From: a virus
Length of the DNA: 64,000 nucleotides
Virus record (IMG/VR): IMGVR_UViG_3300048691_000182
Coordinates: 32,280-96,279 of that record
Reading direction: 5' to 3' (one strand)
A program made the position numbers and the translations under genes. Shown piece after piece: positions 1 through 10,501 of the stretch. A model generated the notes under the pieces. It worked only from the letters and a program-made list of their open reading frames with translations, was not told the DNA's origin and made no database searches. Within the stretch, counting starts at the first letter, position 1. Each line of letters starts with the position of its first letter.

Positions 1-1005
1 ATTAATAGCATTGATGCTGATGATGCCTACAATAATGAAATTGCTAATAGGGATGTAAGTAGTTTTAGTGGTGGTGATCTAGATGCTATTCAAAATAAAA
101 AATTAGCGGCTAAAGATGCGTTAGATGCACAACTAACAACGCGTTTGTCTAATGATGCGTCTAGCGCTTTAACACAATTAAAAAGCTTGTCTGATGTTGT
201 TAAGAAAAATATTACCATAAATCCAATACTAGGTAGAGTAATAACTGCTACGTTAGGAACTAAAAAAGCCAACATTTTAACACAGCATTTAAATGATGCT
301 AAAGCAGTTACTAGACTGATAGATAACTTTGCTAAAGGCAACGGTGGTTATGGTGTTGGATTTACAGACAAGGGCGCTATAAGTGGGCTTATAGCCGGGT
401 TAGCTACAGAGGGAAGTAGACTTGGTCTCCCTAGTACTTTTACCAAACTTGCGGGTGCTGTTACTAGTAAAGGTCCTTTAATGGCAGCTGCCTCTATGCT
501 GCTACCTAAAGCAGCTAAGTCTGGTGATTTAAACCTTTTAAGAGATGTGGCTGATTCGGTTATAAAAGACGATATTTATAAAATAATGCCCAGCGTAATA
601 AGTGAAAATATAAAAAATTTTAGTTTACCGAAACCACTTAGCCTTAAGGACGCTGTATCTAAGTACGATCTTTTAAATAGTACTTTTAGTGATATTAAAA
701 CTGATTGGAATAAAGTAAGTAGAAACGGGGTTAGTACTTTATCTGGGTTAAAGCTAGGGAGTAACCCAATGATTCGCAGTTTATTAAGTTCTAAGGTTAT
801 GTCACAAACTGAAGAGGTTGTAGAGGCAGATTATGGGTTTGGTATTAATAGTAATGCTCATTCTCAAGATGAGAAATTTACCTTACCTGCCGCTTATTCC
901 TTAACAGATGTCACCGGTGAGTTAGAAAAATCTTTTCCCAGTATAAATGTTAAAGATGATTTATTTGTAAAAGAAAAACCAGTATTTGATCCTCAGTATA
1001 TTTAA
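1..1005 (+). CDS. Unknown protein, C-terminal part (gene begins before the window)
   Basis: The frame is open from the first base to the stop at 1003-1005, so this is the 3' end of a longer gene; a TTG at 145 is an internal codon, not a convincing start. The visible ~334 residues are rich in Ser, Lys and Asp and mostly helical in character, with no motif I recognise. A perfect hairpin right after the stop separates it from the convergent gene on the other strand. Position next to tail genes suggests a virion protein, but that is inference only. Confidence 0.7.
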   Translation: MNSIDADDAYNNEIANRDVSSFSGGDLDAIQNKKLAAKDALDAQLTTRLSNDASSALTQLKSLSDVVKKNITINPILGRVITATLGTKKANILTQHLNDAKAVTRLIDNFAKGNGGYGVGFTDKGAISGLIAGLATEGSRLGLPSTFTKLAGAVTSKGPLMAAASMLLPKAAKSGDLNLLRDVADSVIKDDIYKIMPSVISENIKNFSLPKPLSLKDAVSKYDLLNSTFSDIKTDWNKVSRNGVSTLSGLKLGSNPMIRSLLSSKVMSQTEEVVEADYGFGINSNAHSQDEKFTLPAAYSLTDVTGELEKSFPSINVKDDLFVKEKPVFDPQYI

Positions 1006-1048
1006 ACAGCATAATAGCCAGGAATTTATCCTGGCTATTATGCTGTTT
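1004..1048. terminator. Bidirectional hairpin terminator
   Basis: A 19-base inverted repeat (1004-1022 with 1030-1048) lies between two convergent stop codons and could end transcription from both sides. Confidence 0.7.
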
Positions 1049-1049
1049 A

Positions 1050-3125
1050 TTACCTTCTAGTACCTGCAAATAAACCTTCTAACATCCCAACGGGAGTATC
1101 TTCTTTTACCCATAATGCCCATGCAGCTGGAGAAGTAAAAGCTTGTCCTGACCGTAGCTTTCTAGCAGCGTTTAAACGCAACTTAGGAATTGTGTGAAAT
1201 TGCTGGTCTAACGATAGCGAACTAAGAGTATTCATGTAGTCCGAGAATACTGTTTCTTCATCAAATACACCGTCCTCGTGTCCAAAGAATCCTCTAGATA
1301 TTTGCATATGCATTACTGAAGACATATCTACGACAGTAAAACTCACATCAATACCCATAGCCTGGTTACTACTATTAAAACCTAGATTGGTGGTTCCTCT
1401 AGTAATACTCAACGAGTCTATCATACCTAATCTAGTCTGGTGTCTACCGTGGTCGTATAGCTCACAAATAAAAGGACTAGTGTAAGACTGCTTACCAGTA
1501 GATAATGGAAGAGCAGCAGCCAACAACATACTGAGCGGTATGTATAAATTCTGCATCTGAGAAATAACATTACCGTAAGGTGATCTTAGCTTAATAGTGT
1601 ACGATGATCTTGGTAAACTAGCAGACGAGCTCTCCCAATGCTTAGGAATATCTACAAAACCGCCGCCAGCTAATTGAAGTAAACCAGACAAACCAAAAGT
1701 ATCAGCTGTGCCAGCAATAATACCTTTTGCCGTATTAACACCCATGTCAATAACAGATCCTATTCCGCCGATATTACCGCCACCCGCAAAAGAAAAGTTA
1801 ACAGATCTACCAGAGCTAGCCATTCCGTTCATTTTACCTTGAATATCCGAATCTCTAACTGAATTACTAAAACTTTCCTGCACTGAGCCTGTGTACTCAA
1901 CTTCAAAAGTTGCAAAAGCAGCACCATCATCCAATTCAGCTTTCAAGTCAGCCCAAAAATTCTTCAACCAACTTCTATTTCTGGTTGGATCATTTTGCTG
2001 CACACCTGGGGTTTCAGGTGGCGCTACGTAATCTGGATCAATTTTAATGTCTTGTTCTGAGCTAAGATCAGCTTTCTTTGAATCAGGGTCTGGCATGGTT
2101 GCTTCAGACTTTAACCAGCTCTGAAGTCTATCGTACCAGCCACGATTCATAGAACTATCGCTTAACATTTCTTGTCCAGCTTTCTGTACCACGCCAGCAA
2201 AATCTGTACTAGAAGAATTATTAAACTGTTCCCACAATTCATTATCGGCTGCAATCTTAAACCTCTGAGCCCTATTAGCAACTGCATAAACATCAATACC
2301 GCCATCTTTAGAAAAGACTTCCGGCATTAAATCATGAAGTTGTTCTAAGAACTCTCTGTCTGCTAAGTATGCTGTGTCAATTTTTTGATCAGTGGGGTCG
2401 TCTGATTTTAAAAGAGAAGGTATTAGACCACGCCCAACAGCAATTTTATTTACAATAGAATTTACAGCAGACCAATAACTCAGCATTGTTGGCTTAAGAT
2501 AATAGTATTTACTAGTCTGTTTCCCAAAGAAAAAACTAGCTACGTGCCCAAGTGCATTTACAGCAGCAAGTTGCCAAACAGCAACACTTGCCACTAAAGA
2601 AATAACTCTACCAACAGCATAGCCTAATTTTTCTGATAAAGTAGTTCTACCGCTTCTTGATAATGCTGCTGCCTTACTGTTGTAATAACCTGTAAAGAAT
2701 TGTGTAAGACTGTTGTATTGCGGGACACCAAACCGCATATGAATTTGTTGCTTATTTTTATCAATAGCTTCATGGTAATATCTACCCATACCGTTCTTAC
2801 CAGTAATGGAGCCTGGCGTAACAAGCTCTCTACCCGGTAATCTACCCATAGATCTTAAGTCCGCATATCTGGTAAACTGTGGTCTAGAATTAACAGCGTA
2901 TGTACCGCCAAGTGAGGTATCTTGAAAACTCAGGCTCACAGTGGAAAAAGTTCTATTGAGCACGTCTACACTTTCTAAATCTCCTGCTGAAACAAAAAAA
3001 GCTTGTTTAGCCCATGCTGCATCTAATACGGTGGATTGTTGGTCAGTAGCAAAAATGTTTTGTTGTTCTATTGTTGGTTCAGCAACGTTACTATCGCCCG
3101 TAGCAGATTCTTTATAAGTGCTCAT
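1050..3125 (-). CDS. Putative virion/baseplate structural protein
   Basis: 691 residues. No family recognised with certainty. A hydrophobic stretch lies near residues 165-200, the middle (about 440-475) is Gly/Ser-rich, and the C-terminal 200 residues have the mixed beta character seen in tail and baseplate proteins. It lies directly downstream of the 2418-residue tail hydrolase gene on the same strand, separated by a hairpin and a run of T/A, so the two are probably expressed together as late structural genes. Virion role is inferred from position and composition. Confidence 0.6.
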   Translation of the reverse strand: MSTYKESATGDSNVAEPTIEQQNIFATDQQSTVLDAAWAKQAFFVSAGDLESVDVLNRTFSTVSLSFQDTSLGGTYAVNSRPQFTRYADLRSMGRLPGRELVTPGSITGKNGMGRYYHEAIDKNKQQIHMRFGVPQYNSLTQFFTGYYNSKAAALSRSGRTTLSEKLGYAVGRVISLVASVAVWQLAAVNALGHVASFFFGKQTSKYYYLKPTMLSYWSAVNSIVNKIAVGRGLIPSLLKSDDPTDQKIDTAYLADREFLEQLHDLMPEVFSKDGGIDVYAVANRAQRFKIAADNELWEQFNNSSSTDFAGVVQKAGQEMLSDSSMNRGWYDRLQSWLKSEATMPDPDSKKADLSSEQDIKIDPDYVAPPETPGVQQNDPTRNRSWLKNFWADLKAELDDGAAFATFEVEYTGSVQESFSNSVRDSDIQGKMNGMASSGRSVNFSFAGGGNIGGIGSVIDMGVNTAKGIIAGTADTFGLSGLLQLAGGGFVDIPKHWESSSASLPRSSYTIKLRSPYGNVISQMQNLYIPLSMLLAAALPLSTGKQSYTSPFICELYDHGRHQTRLGMIDSLSITRGTTNLGFNSSNQAMGIDVSFTVVDMSSVMHMQISRGFFGHEDGVFDEETVFSDYMNTLSSLSLDQQFHTIPKLRLNAARKLRSGQAFTSPAAWALWVKEDTPVGMLEGLFAGTRR

Positions 3126-3157
3126 AATTTCTTTTCTATATTTTTTTTTTACAACAT

Positions 3158-3191
3158 ACTCAGAGTAAACCGTGAAAGGTTTACTCTGAGT
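3158..3191. terminator. Intergenic hairpin
   Basis: A 14-base inverted repeat (3158-3171 with 3178-3191) sits between the two minus-strand tail genes. It may end or weaken transcription between them; no clear U-tract follows on the minus strand. Confidence 0.4.
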
Positions 3192-3203
3192 GCTTTATGT
3201 TAT

Positions 3204-6200
3204 CTAAGTACGTGCCATTGACACTGGGACAGTTTTATTGGGTGTTCTTTGTGGTTGAGCACCCTGCACATTACTCGTATTCATATCATTATTACTAGGT
3301 GTGTTTTTCTCATCTACCTTCATTGCTTTAGGTTGACCAGAATTTTCTAATAATTTCTGTAACACAGACAACATACTAGTCTGTACATCAAGAGATTTCT
3401 TCAAAGTAGTAGAAACATCACCAATAGCATTTGTCATATCCGCATTAGGATTAGACTGAACTTGTTTAGTGGTGGGTACATTAAATCCACCTACATCTGC
3501 TCTAGGGGTCAGAGCAGCACTAATATTTCGATCAGGCTGGCTAGAGCTAGGCGTATTAGTAGAACTACTTTGACTAGGCATCCCAGCTATAGTACTAGCT
3601 GTTGAATTAGGAGCTTTTAGTCCCAAACCAGAACTACCGGGAACACCCGGTTTAACACCTTCTAAACTAGAGCCTGGCTTCAACCCTATACCACCTACGG
3701 GATGGTATTCAACTGGGACACCGTGTTCTTTTACTTTATTCTTGACTCTACCGTCTAATAAAGAATAAACTTCAGAAATAGTCCTAGGTGTATTACCATT
3801 ATAAAAAATACCAGGATTGCTCTTTGCTGCGTCTGGTAATACGTTAGCAGCAACAGTGTTTGGATCAGCACTAAAGAATTTCTTGGCACCTGCTGCACCT
3901 AAGAAATGAGCCATGTATAAATCAGTAGCATTTAAGTCTGATTTACTACCGGACAAGGACTTCATATTTTCTTTAATGTACTCAGCAGTCATTAAAGCAT
4001 TAGCCCTTGAATCCATGGGTGAAGTACCAGGTGTGATGCCGTACTTACTGCCATTTTTCCTAATCATGTCTTCCCAAGTTTTGTCAACAAATTGACCCAA
4101 ACCTGAAGCTGTGCTAGACCCAGCTCTTGCATTAGGATTAAACCCGGATTCGATAGCTATAACAGGGGCTAAGATTTTAGGATCTACTCCAGTCATCTTT
4201 GAAGCACCAAGAATAACGTCTTTCTGACTCTCCCAGCCTTTTGCAGAACTACCCTCTCCAAGAAGAGAATACTTTCCGCCCGTCCCAGGAGTAGAAGATT
4301 TTAAAGCTTCCATCTTGTCGCCAGGGGCTGGTGCTCTAGACGAAGTAGACATCATTCCCTTACCTGATTCACTATCAGCACTGGATGTAATTCCTGCTAA
4401 TCCAGAAGGTCCATCAGATTTAACTTGTGGTTTATCAGGGATAGTTTTCTTAGTAATATCAATCATTGTTCCGGCGTTACCCGCTTTTGCACTTTTATCA
4501 ATAGCTGTTAATACTTTTGAATTATCAGTGATTGCCGGTGACTCTGCTTTAGCAACAGCGCTTGGTGTTACATTCATGTCCAGTAGTTTCTTGGCTAATA
4601 CTGGGTCTCTTGTAGCTAGTTTACTACCAGCAACAGTACCTAGACCGCCACCACCTTTGCCTAAAGAAGCCTGAATAGCTTTTGTGGCTGCTTGAGGATT
4701 TTGTTTAAATCCTTGAATATCAGTTTGAATACCAGCAGGCTCCATATGCCACTTTTCACCCCCAACAGGTCTGGTAAAACCATACTTACGCATTAGGCCT
4801 AGCTTTTCCATTTCATCAAGAGTAGCTGAATTTATATCCACAGCTAAACCAGACTCATGCATACTAGTACCAGGTTTAGCCGCCTTACTTGAGTCAGCGG
4901 CATACAGTTGTTGTTGCTGAGCAAAAGTTCTAAAACCATCGTTGATATAAACAGTCTTACCTGTCAGTTTACCAAACTCTTCAATCATACCGTTTAAGTT
5001 AGCTTTAAAGGCAGGATTTAAGTTATCAATATTAACACCTGGTTTTAATTTTGTAAACTGAGAAGCATTTCTACCATCAGAAATAGCACCTCCAGCTAAA
5101 ACTAATCCATTAGGTGCCGCGCCACTAGTAGTATCAAAACCACCACTTCCTTTAGCACCTAGAGAACTAGACTCTGAATCAGGACCTCCTTGGGGTTTTC
5201 CTGATTCATAAGCGGAAGGATTATTGCCTCTTGCTCTTGGAGATGTATCGGTTGAAGGTTTAACCTTACCTGCATCACTAGTCTGAGGGGTTAGTTTTTT
5301 CTTTATGGCTTCAGCTGCTAATTCATTCTTAGCATCTTCTTGTAATGATTCTAATATATCTTTTAAAATACTAGAATTACTTCCTAAGCTATAACCATCC
5401 CAAGGTGAACTAGTAACACCCCATATTCCAGGTAAAGAAACTAGCTGATTTACAATGGTTAATTCTTGACTAGGTTTTAGTTGAGGTAGTTTACCTTTGA
5501 CTAATTCGGACCCAGACATTTGTTTTACTAAACCTAGATAAGTTAAGTAAACAGGTAAGAATCTTTTCTGAAACCAATTAATCCAATCTTCACCCTTATC
5601 AGTGTTTCTAGAAACCCCAAAAACACCACCTATGGAGTCTATAATTATATTTGCATCAGCCTTGAGACTTGCTTTTCCATCAGCTCCATAAATACTGTTA
5701 TCAGTAATTAGATCTTCTAATTGGCGAAGACAGTTTACTTTCATGGTCTCCATTTTGTGTAAACCATATGCTCTAAATCTAGCGCCCTCTAAAGCCTCGA
5801 TGGTGCCTGCTTTTCTATATCTTGGTGCAGAGCCCTTGGCTGATATATTGCGGGCCTCTGAGGCTGCTGTAGCTGCATCTCCTAAGCCATCAGCTTTGGT
5901 ATTCTTAGCAGTAGAGTTAGTATTTTTCTGATTTAGTTTATTTACTACATCTTCACCTAATTGTGCAGCGGTTGCCACACCTAAACGGGTAGAATCTTTC
6001 TTTTGTTTTAGATCTCTATCTGCGGCAGCTTTAGCTACTTTGAAAGCAGCTTCAACATCAGCACCGTTAGTTACTTTAACATCCGAAGTAATGTCAGGCC
6101 TATACTCAGAATCGTAAGGACCTTCAGGAAAATGAACTAATTCTAAATATTTAACTTTAATGGCTGGTTTAAAATCATCAACCTCAGCTAAAGGTGTTTT

Positions 6201-9200
6201 ATTATCTAAAGCAGCAATAGCGGTATAGTGCGTTAAGTAAACAGGTTTGAAACGATTAGTAAACCACGCTGTCCAGTTATTAAGAGCAGAGCTATCGTCC
6301 TTAGAAACATTGAACAAAGACAAAGCTTTTTCCATGTCAAAGTTTTTATCGGATAATGAAGCTCTACCAGCTTTCACCATGGTTATTTTCTTTAGCATGT
6401 CTTCTAATTCAAGTATTTTTTGTATACCTGAATTATCATCTTGCCTATAACCGTACTGCACCATTCTGAAAGCAACTAAAGGACTAACTTTAGCTTTCAG
6501 GTATTTGTACGCTTTGTAACCACCATAACTTAGTGCAGCCGCTGCGACTAAACCTAAGGTAATAGGTGATGTCAGAATAGCGCCTATAGTTGTTAAAGTA
6601 CCAGCTAGTCCTGCCACTATTGTCGCACCTAAAGTACTGCCTGTTGCTGCTGTAGCCGCAGCCGTGGCACCTGTAGCAGCCGCTGCGCCACCACCAGTTG
6701 CACCTGCGGCTATTGTACCAGCGCTAGCTGTTGCTGCGCCAGTAGCTAAGGCACCCGCACCCATACCAAATAAGCGCATACCAGCAAGGCTAGTACCGAC
6801 AGACTTTAAAGCAGAAGCACCTTTACGCAACCAACCCTTACCACCTTTTTTCTTAGATCCATCACCAATATCGAAGAGATCAGTAAGTGTATCCATAAGA
6901 CCTGATAAAAGACCACCTTCTTTTTCGCTTTTCTTTACAGCTTCATCTGCTTTCTTAGCACCTTCTGCGACACTTTTACCTTTGGTACCAAAACCTTTTT
7001 GTTGCTTTCTCCACGAACCTTCACGCACACCGTCACCATCTGTATCGTTGAAAGCTTGTTTCTTCTTACCAGGTAATCTGTCGTTGAGAACCGTATAAAT
7101 TTGAGTAAGTACGTTTACAGAAGCCTGACCATAGCCACCTATGTCAATCCCATTAACACCTCTGGTTATTAAATTAGCAGCTCCCTTTACTACATTTTTA
7201 ACAACAGTACCAATACCTCTTGTAAACTTTAATCCAGAAATAATGGTGTTTTTAACCATTGCTAATATTTTCTGAATAGGTAGTCTAATTGGATCTCCTT
7301 TAGAATCTACTAAACCCATTTTTATTTGCTCGGTAGTTAAGACAACCTCACCGGTGCTATTTTTAATGACGCCATCAATATCAGAAGGCCTCATAACTGG
7401 TCCATTGTCAGAAGCTCTGAAATAACCACCATTTCTCATAATGAGAGCCGTCATTACTGGGTTTTCAATACCTTTGACATAAATGTCAACTGGTTCATTG
7501 AGAATGTTTTTAGCTTTATTAATTATAAATTTAGCTGTATCAAAACCCAATTTTAAAATAGGTGGAATAACTAAATTACCAAGATTAGATATTCTTCTAA
7601 CATTTTTACCTAAGAAATTACTTACGCCGGTAACGGTTTTAGATAAGAGGTTTCTAGAAACTAAATTCTTTAACTCGCTTGCTTCTAAAATAACATTGCC
7701 TGCTTTATCTCTTACTTCACCGGTAATATCCGAAATCTTTTCAATTACTTTTTTACTGTTAACGTCAATGTAAGCGCCTGCTTTCAGTAACTCAGCCCTT
7801 AAAGCGACCCCGTCCCTACCAGTAACGTAAAGATCACTTATCTCATTGTAAGCTTCTTTAGTTTTATTCCAAAGAAAACTTCTTGCTGGTTGTGTAAAGT
7901 CTTTTGCAATATTAAAAGCGCCTTTGGCAGTGTCTTTAACAATACCAGCAGTTTCAAAAGGTTTCTTTGCAACCCAAACGGTGGCGTTCTTAGTCTTTCT
8001 AAGGAAATTCACTATGTTGATATTTCCGCGAGAGAAAATATCCTTAGCATCGGTTTTTAAATCAGCATAGCTATTATTTCCAGAACCACCAGGCATTCCA
8101 CGCGCCAGCATCTCAATCAACGATCCAAAATAAATAGATTGATCTTGACTGTTAAGGCTGGTAGTAGATTCAATTTTCTCTAATAATTTTCTCATTAGAG
8201 TAGCTTCGCTAATGAGCGTGGTGTTTTCTTCTTTGGTAAGAATAGCCTCACCTTCGTGAATCTTTGCAAACATGTCATGCGGTACTTTGTCCACGCCCAC
8301 TGCAAACGAAGGAACTCTTACGTTTTTACCATTTTTACCTCGTGGTTTCTTTTTCTGTCCCGGCTTATCGTCCTTGCTTCTGAATACAAGATCATCCGCA
8401 GAATCCATACCACCAACACCACCTGCGTAATTAAGTAGTTTCTCAATGTTAATGTTTCCATTTTCATTGACTAGGTCATTATTAGAGAGAAAATCATTCA
8501 TTCCTAAATTGATCATCTCTTGTATTTTTGATGCAGGGTTTTCTAAATATTGTCCAACACTTTTTTGCTTATCTGTAAAAGCATTATGCTTAGAAAGTGT
8601 TTCGTTATCTAAGCCAAAACCTACCTTGGTGTGTTCTTGAACTTTGAAGAACTTAAGCATAACGTTATGTATTTCGTCAGCGTATTTCTCAGTTATTTTA
8701 TCATTCGTAAAAGTATCTTTATTAGTAACGCTACCAATACCTGAATTAGTGTTGTCTAGGTTCTGAGAAAGAAGCTTCTTACCTAATGCTACTCTTGCGT
8801 CAGGTGACATTTTACCACCAGGATCAACCATCTCTAGCAATTCATCTAACTGACGCCCAGTGGCGTTCTTGCCGCTAGACATATAGTTTTTACTTGCTTG
8901 CTTTATTTGTTCCTTGGTAAGTTTTTTATCTGGATCAATTTTCTTTAAGTGTTTCTTAAGGTCTTCATCTGTTGGATTACCTTCAACAAGATTATTCAGA
9001 AGATTCTTCTCAGCAATTTTAGCATCTAAAAACTTATTTTTAGTAACGTCGTATGTGGTGAGATTGATATTCTCGTCACCTGTGCGCATTACTTGGAGTT
9101 CTCTAAATATTCTTGATAGATAACCAGGAATTACCTCGTTAATAGATTTATGTGTCTGCTTAGTAAAGATGTGTGGTTTATTTAAATCACCTAACTTGTC

Positions 9201-10460
9201 TTCTTTAACGCCAGTATCGGGACTGAGATCAGGAACTAACTCTTGCAGAAGACTAATAAGCTTTGATCCTATATTGTCTTTATATAAGAGTTGCTTATTG
9301 TTTTTGAATTCGGTTAACTTAGCAGGTGCATTTCCAACAAAATCTTTAAGTAGTTCATTACCTTTAGCAATTGTTTTATGTTTACCTAGAAAATCTTTTT
9401 GTCCCTTAGCTAACTTCTCAGCTAACCAGGTAATAAAAGCACTGGAAGCCGTGTTGCCTGCTAAACCTAACTTATCATCAACTTGTTCTAAAGTTTCTTT
9501 AGCTTCGCCAGCTTGCTCCAGAGCACCTGTGGCCTCATTTATTTTATCTTTAAATAAACTTACCTTATCTTTGGCTAGTTTAGTAATGTGGTCACCAAAT
9601 TTCTTACTGATGTTGCTATCAAATAACTTATTGGCCATTCTAGTACGCAACATCATATCTAGTCGTTCACTATTTGTCTGTTTGACAAAATCTGGTAGAC
9701 CTGTATTCTTTTGAATAGCGTCTAAACTAGTTCTGAGAAAAGCATTTTGCTCTTTAGTTTCACTAAGTAAATCCATCATCACAAACTGCGTGCGCATTTG
9801 TGTTTCTAAAGATTTACGTTGAAAGTTAATAGTTATTTTATCCTGATACTGAGCAAGTCTATTAGTAGCGTTACCAATTCTATTAAGCATTCCAAACACA
9901 TCTCTGTGTCTACCAATTTCAATGCCTTCTTGTAGTCTTTCTCTTACTTCCTTACGAGCATCTTGCTTAGCATTATGCGTCATTTGGAATTTAAAAGTAT
10001 CAGCTAAACTAATACCAAGACCCTCTGTTCTCTGGTCTTCCTTACTAGCGGCTGACTGAGTTAATGCTTTTTGCTGATCAGCCCATTTATTAATAGAACT
10101 AAGAGTATTCTTTAAATAAGGAGCGCTAGTAGGTACTAATTTATCAGCCGCTTTGCTCATTTCAGCAATACTGGGCTTAATTTCCCTGGCAGCGTTATTG
10201 TATAGCTGCTTAGCTGTAGTACCTACTTCATCTGCAAAATCCATCGCTTGGCCGTACCCTTCAGGTAGGGCTATGCGCAATAACTTCTTTATAAAAGAGG
10301 CATCTTTGATAGTAGATGTGGCACCTTCATAGACGCCATGCGCTAGTTTTGTAACTGGGGTTCTGTCGTCTTTGCCTTCGAGAGAATCGAAGTCGAAATC
10401 TGGTACATCAAAATCATCCTCCACAGGACGAGACGTATTTAGTTTGTCTGTCTTTGCCAT
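3204..10460 (-). CDS. Giant tail protein with M15 peptidase and lytic transglycosylase domains (phiKZ gp181-like)
   Basis: 2418 residues. The N-terminal half is long and helical, with a Gly/Ala-rich hydrophobic segment at about 1230-1320, as in tape-measure-type proteins. Around residues 1815-1910 lies a D-Ala-D-Ala carboxypeptidase-like (M15/VanY) domain with the zinc pattern SxHxxGxAxD and a later WHxE. Around 2075-2220 lies a transglycosylase domain (ESGFNPNA, ASGLGQF). It should cut peptide cross-links and glycan strands while the tail crosses the wall. The start has a GGAG ribosome site. In phiKZ the large transglycosylase protein gp181 also lies next to a virion RNA polymerase gene, as here. 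Family placement is strong; the exact role as tape measure is inferred. Confidence 0.88.
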   Translation of the reverse strand: MAKTDKLNTSRPVEDDFDVPDFDFDSLEGKDDRTPVTKLAHGVYEGATSTIKDASFIKKLLRIALPEGYGQAMDFADEVGTTAKQLYNNAAREIKPSIAEMSKAADKLVPTSAPYLKNTLSSINKWADQQKALTQSAASKEDQRTEGLGISLADTFKFQMTHNAKQDARKEVRERLQEGIEIGRHRDVFGMLNRIGNATNRLAQYQDKITINFQRKSLETQMRTQFVMMDLLSETKEQNAFLRTSLDAIQKNTGLPDFVKQTNSERLDMMLRTRMANKLFDSNISKKFGDHITKLAKDKVSLFKDKINEATGALEQAGEAKETLEQVDDKLGLAGNTASSAFITWLAEKLAKGQKDFLGKHKTIAKGNELLKDFVGNAPAKLTEFKNNKQLLYKDNIGSKLISLLQELVPDLSPDTGVKEDKLGDLNKPHIFTKQTHKSINEVIPGYLSRIFRELQVMRTGDENINLTTYDVTKNKFLDAKIAEKNLLNNLVEGNPTDEDLKKHLKKIDPDKKLTKEQIKQASKNYMSSGKNATGRQLDELLEMVDPGGKMSPDARVALGKKLLSQNLDNTNSGIGSVTNKDTFTNDKITEKYADEIHNVMLKFFKVQEHTKVGFGLDNETLSKHNAFTDKQKSVGQYLENPASKIQEMINLGMNDFLSNNDLVNENGNINIEKLLNYAGGVGGMDSADDLVFRSKDDKPGQKKKPRGKNGKNVRVPSFAVGVDKVPHDMFAKIHEGEAILTKEENTTLISEATLMRKLLEKIESTTSLNSQDQSIYFGSLIEMLARGMPGGSGNNSYADLKTDAKDIFSRGNINIVNFLRKTKNATVWVAKKPFETAGIVKDTAKGAFNIAKDFTQPARSFLWNKTKEAYNEISDLYVTGRDGVALRAELLKAGAYIDVNSKKVIEKISDITGEVRDKAGNVILEASELKNLVSRNLLSKTVTGVSNFLGKNVRRISNLGNLVIPPILKLGFDTAKFIINKAKNILNEPVDIYVKGIENPVMTALIMRNGGYFRASDNGPVMRPSDIDGVIKNSTGEVVLTTEQIKMGLVDSKGDPIRLPIQKILAMVKNTIISGLKFTRGIGTVVKNVVKGAANLITRGVNGIDIGGYGQASVNVLTQIYTVLNDRLPGKKKQAFNDTDGDGVREGSWRKQQKGFGTKGKSVAEGAKKADEAVKKSEKEGGLLSGLMDTLTDLFDIGDGSKKKGGKGWLRKGASALKSVGTSLAGMRLFGMGAGALATGAATASAGTIAAGATGGGAAAATGATAAATAATGSTLGATIVAGLAGTLTTIGAILTSPITLGLVAAAALSYGGYKAYKYLKAKVSPLVAFRMVQYGYRQDDNSGIQKILELEDMLKKITMVKAGRASLSDKNFDMEKALSLFNVSKDDSSALNNWTAWFTNRFKPVYLTHYTAIAALDNKTPLAEVDDFKPAIKVKYLELVHFPEGPYDSEYRPDITSDVKVTNGADVEAAFKVAKAAADRDLKQKKDSTRLGVATAAQLGEDVVNKLNQKNTNSTAKNTKADGLGDAATAASEARNISAKGSAPRYRKAGTIEALEGARFRAYGLHKMETMKVNCLRQLEDLITDNSIYGADGKASLKADANIIIDSIGGVFGVSRNTDKGEDWINWFQKRFLPVYLTYLGLVKQMSGSELVKGKLPQLKPSQELTIVNQLVSLPGIWGVTSSPWDGYSLGSNSSILKDILESLQEDAKNELAAEAIKKKLTPQTSDAGKVKPSTDTSPRARGNNPSAYESGKPQGGPDSESSSLGAKGSGGFDTTSGAAPNGLVLAGGAISDGRNASQFTKLKPGVNIDNLNPAFKANLNGMIEEFGKLTGKTVYINDGFRTFAQQQQLYAADSSKAAKPGTSMHESGLAVDINSATLDEMEKLGLMRKYGFTRPVGGEKWHMEPAGIQTDIQGFKQNPQAATKAIQASLGKGGGGLGTVAGSKLATRDPVLAKKLLDMNVTPSAVAKAESPAITDNSKVLTAIDKSAKAGNAGTMIDITKKTIPDKPQVKSDGPSGLAGITSSADSESGKGMMSTSSRAPAPGDKMEALKSSTPGTGGKYSLLGEGSSAKGWESQKDVILGASKMTGVDPKILAPVIAIESGFNPNARAGSSTASGLGQFVDKTWEDMIRKNGSKYGITPGTSPMDSRANALMTAEYIKENMKSLSGSKSDLNATDLYMAHFLGAAGAKKFFSADPNTVAANVLPDAAKSNPGIFYNGNTPRTISEVYSLLDGRVKNKVKEHGVPVEYHPVGGIGLKPGSSLEGVKPGVPGSSGLGLKAPNSTASTIAGMPSQSSSTNTPSSSQPDRNISAALTPRADVGGFNVPTTKQVQSNPNADMTNAIGDVSTTLKKSLDVQTSMLSVLQKLLENSGQPKAMKVDEKNTPSNNDMNTSNVQGAQPQRTPNKTVPVSMART

Positions 10461-10501
10461 GTTTTATAAACTCCAAGTGGAATATTTTAAGAAAGATAGA
10501 A

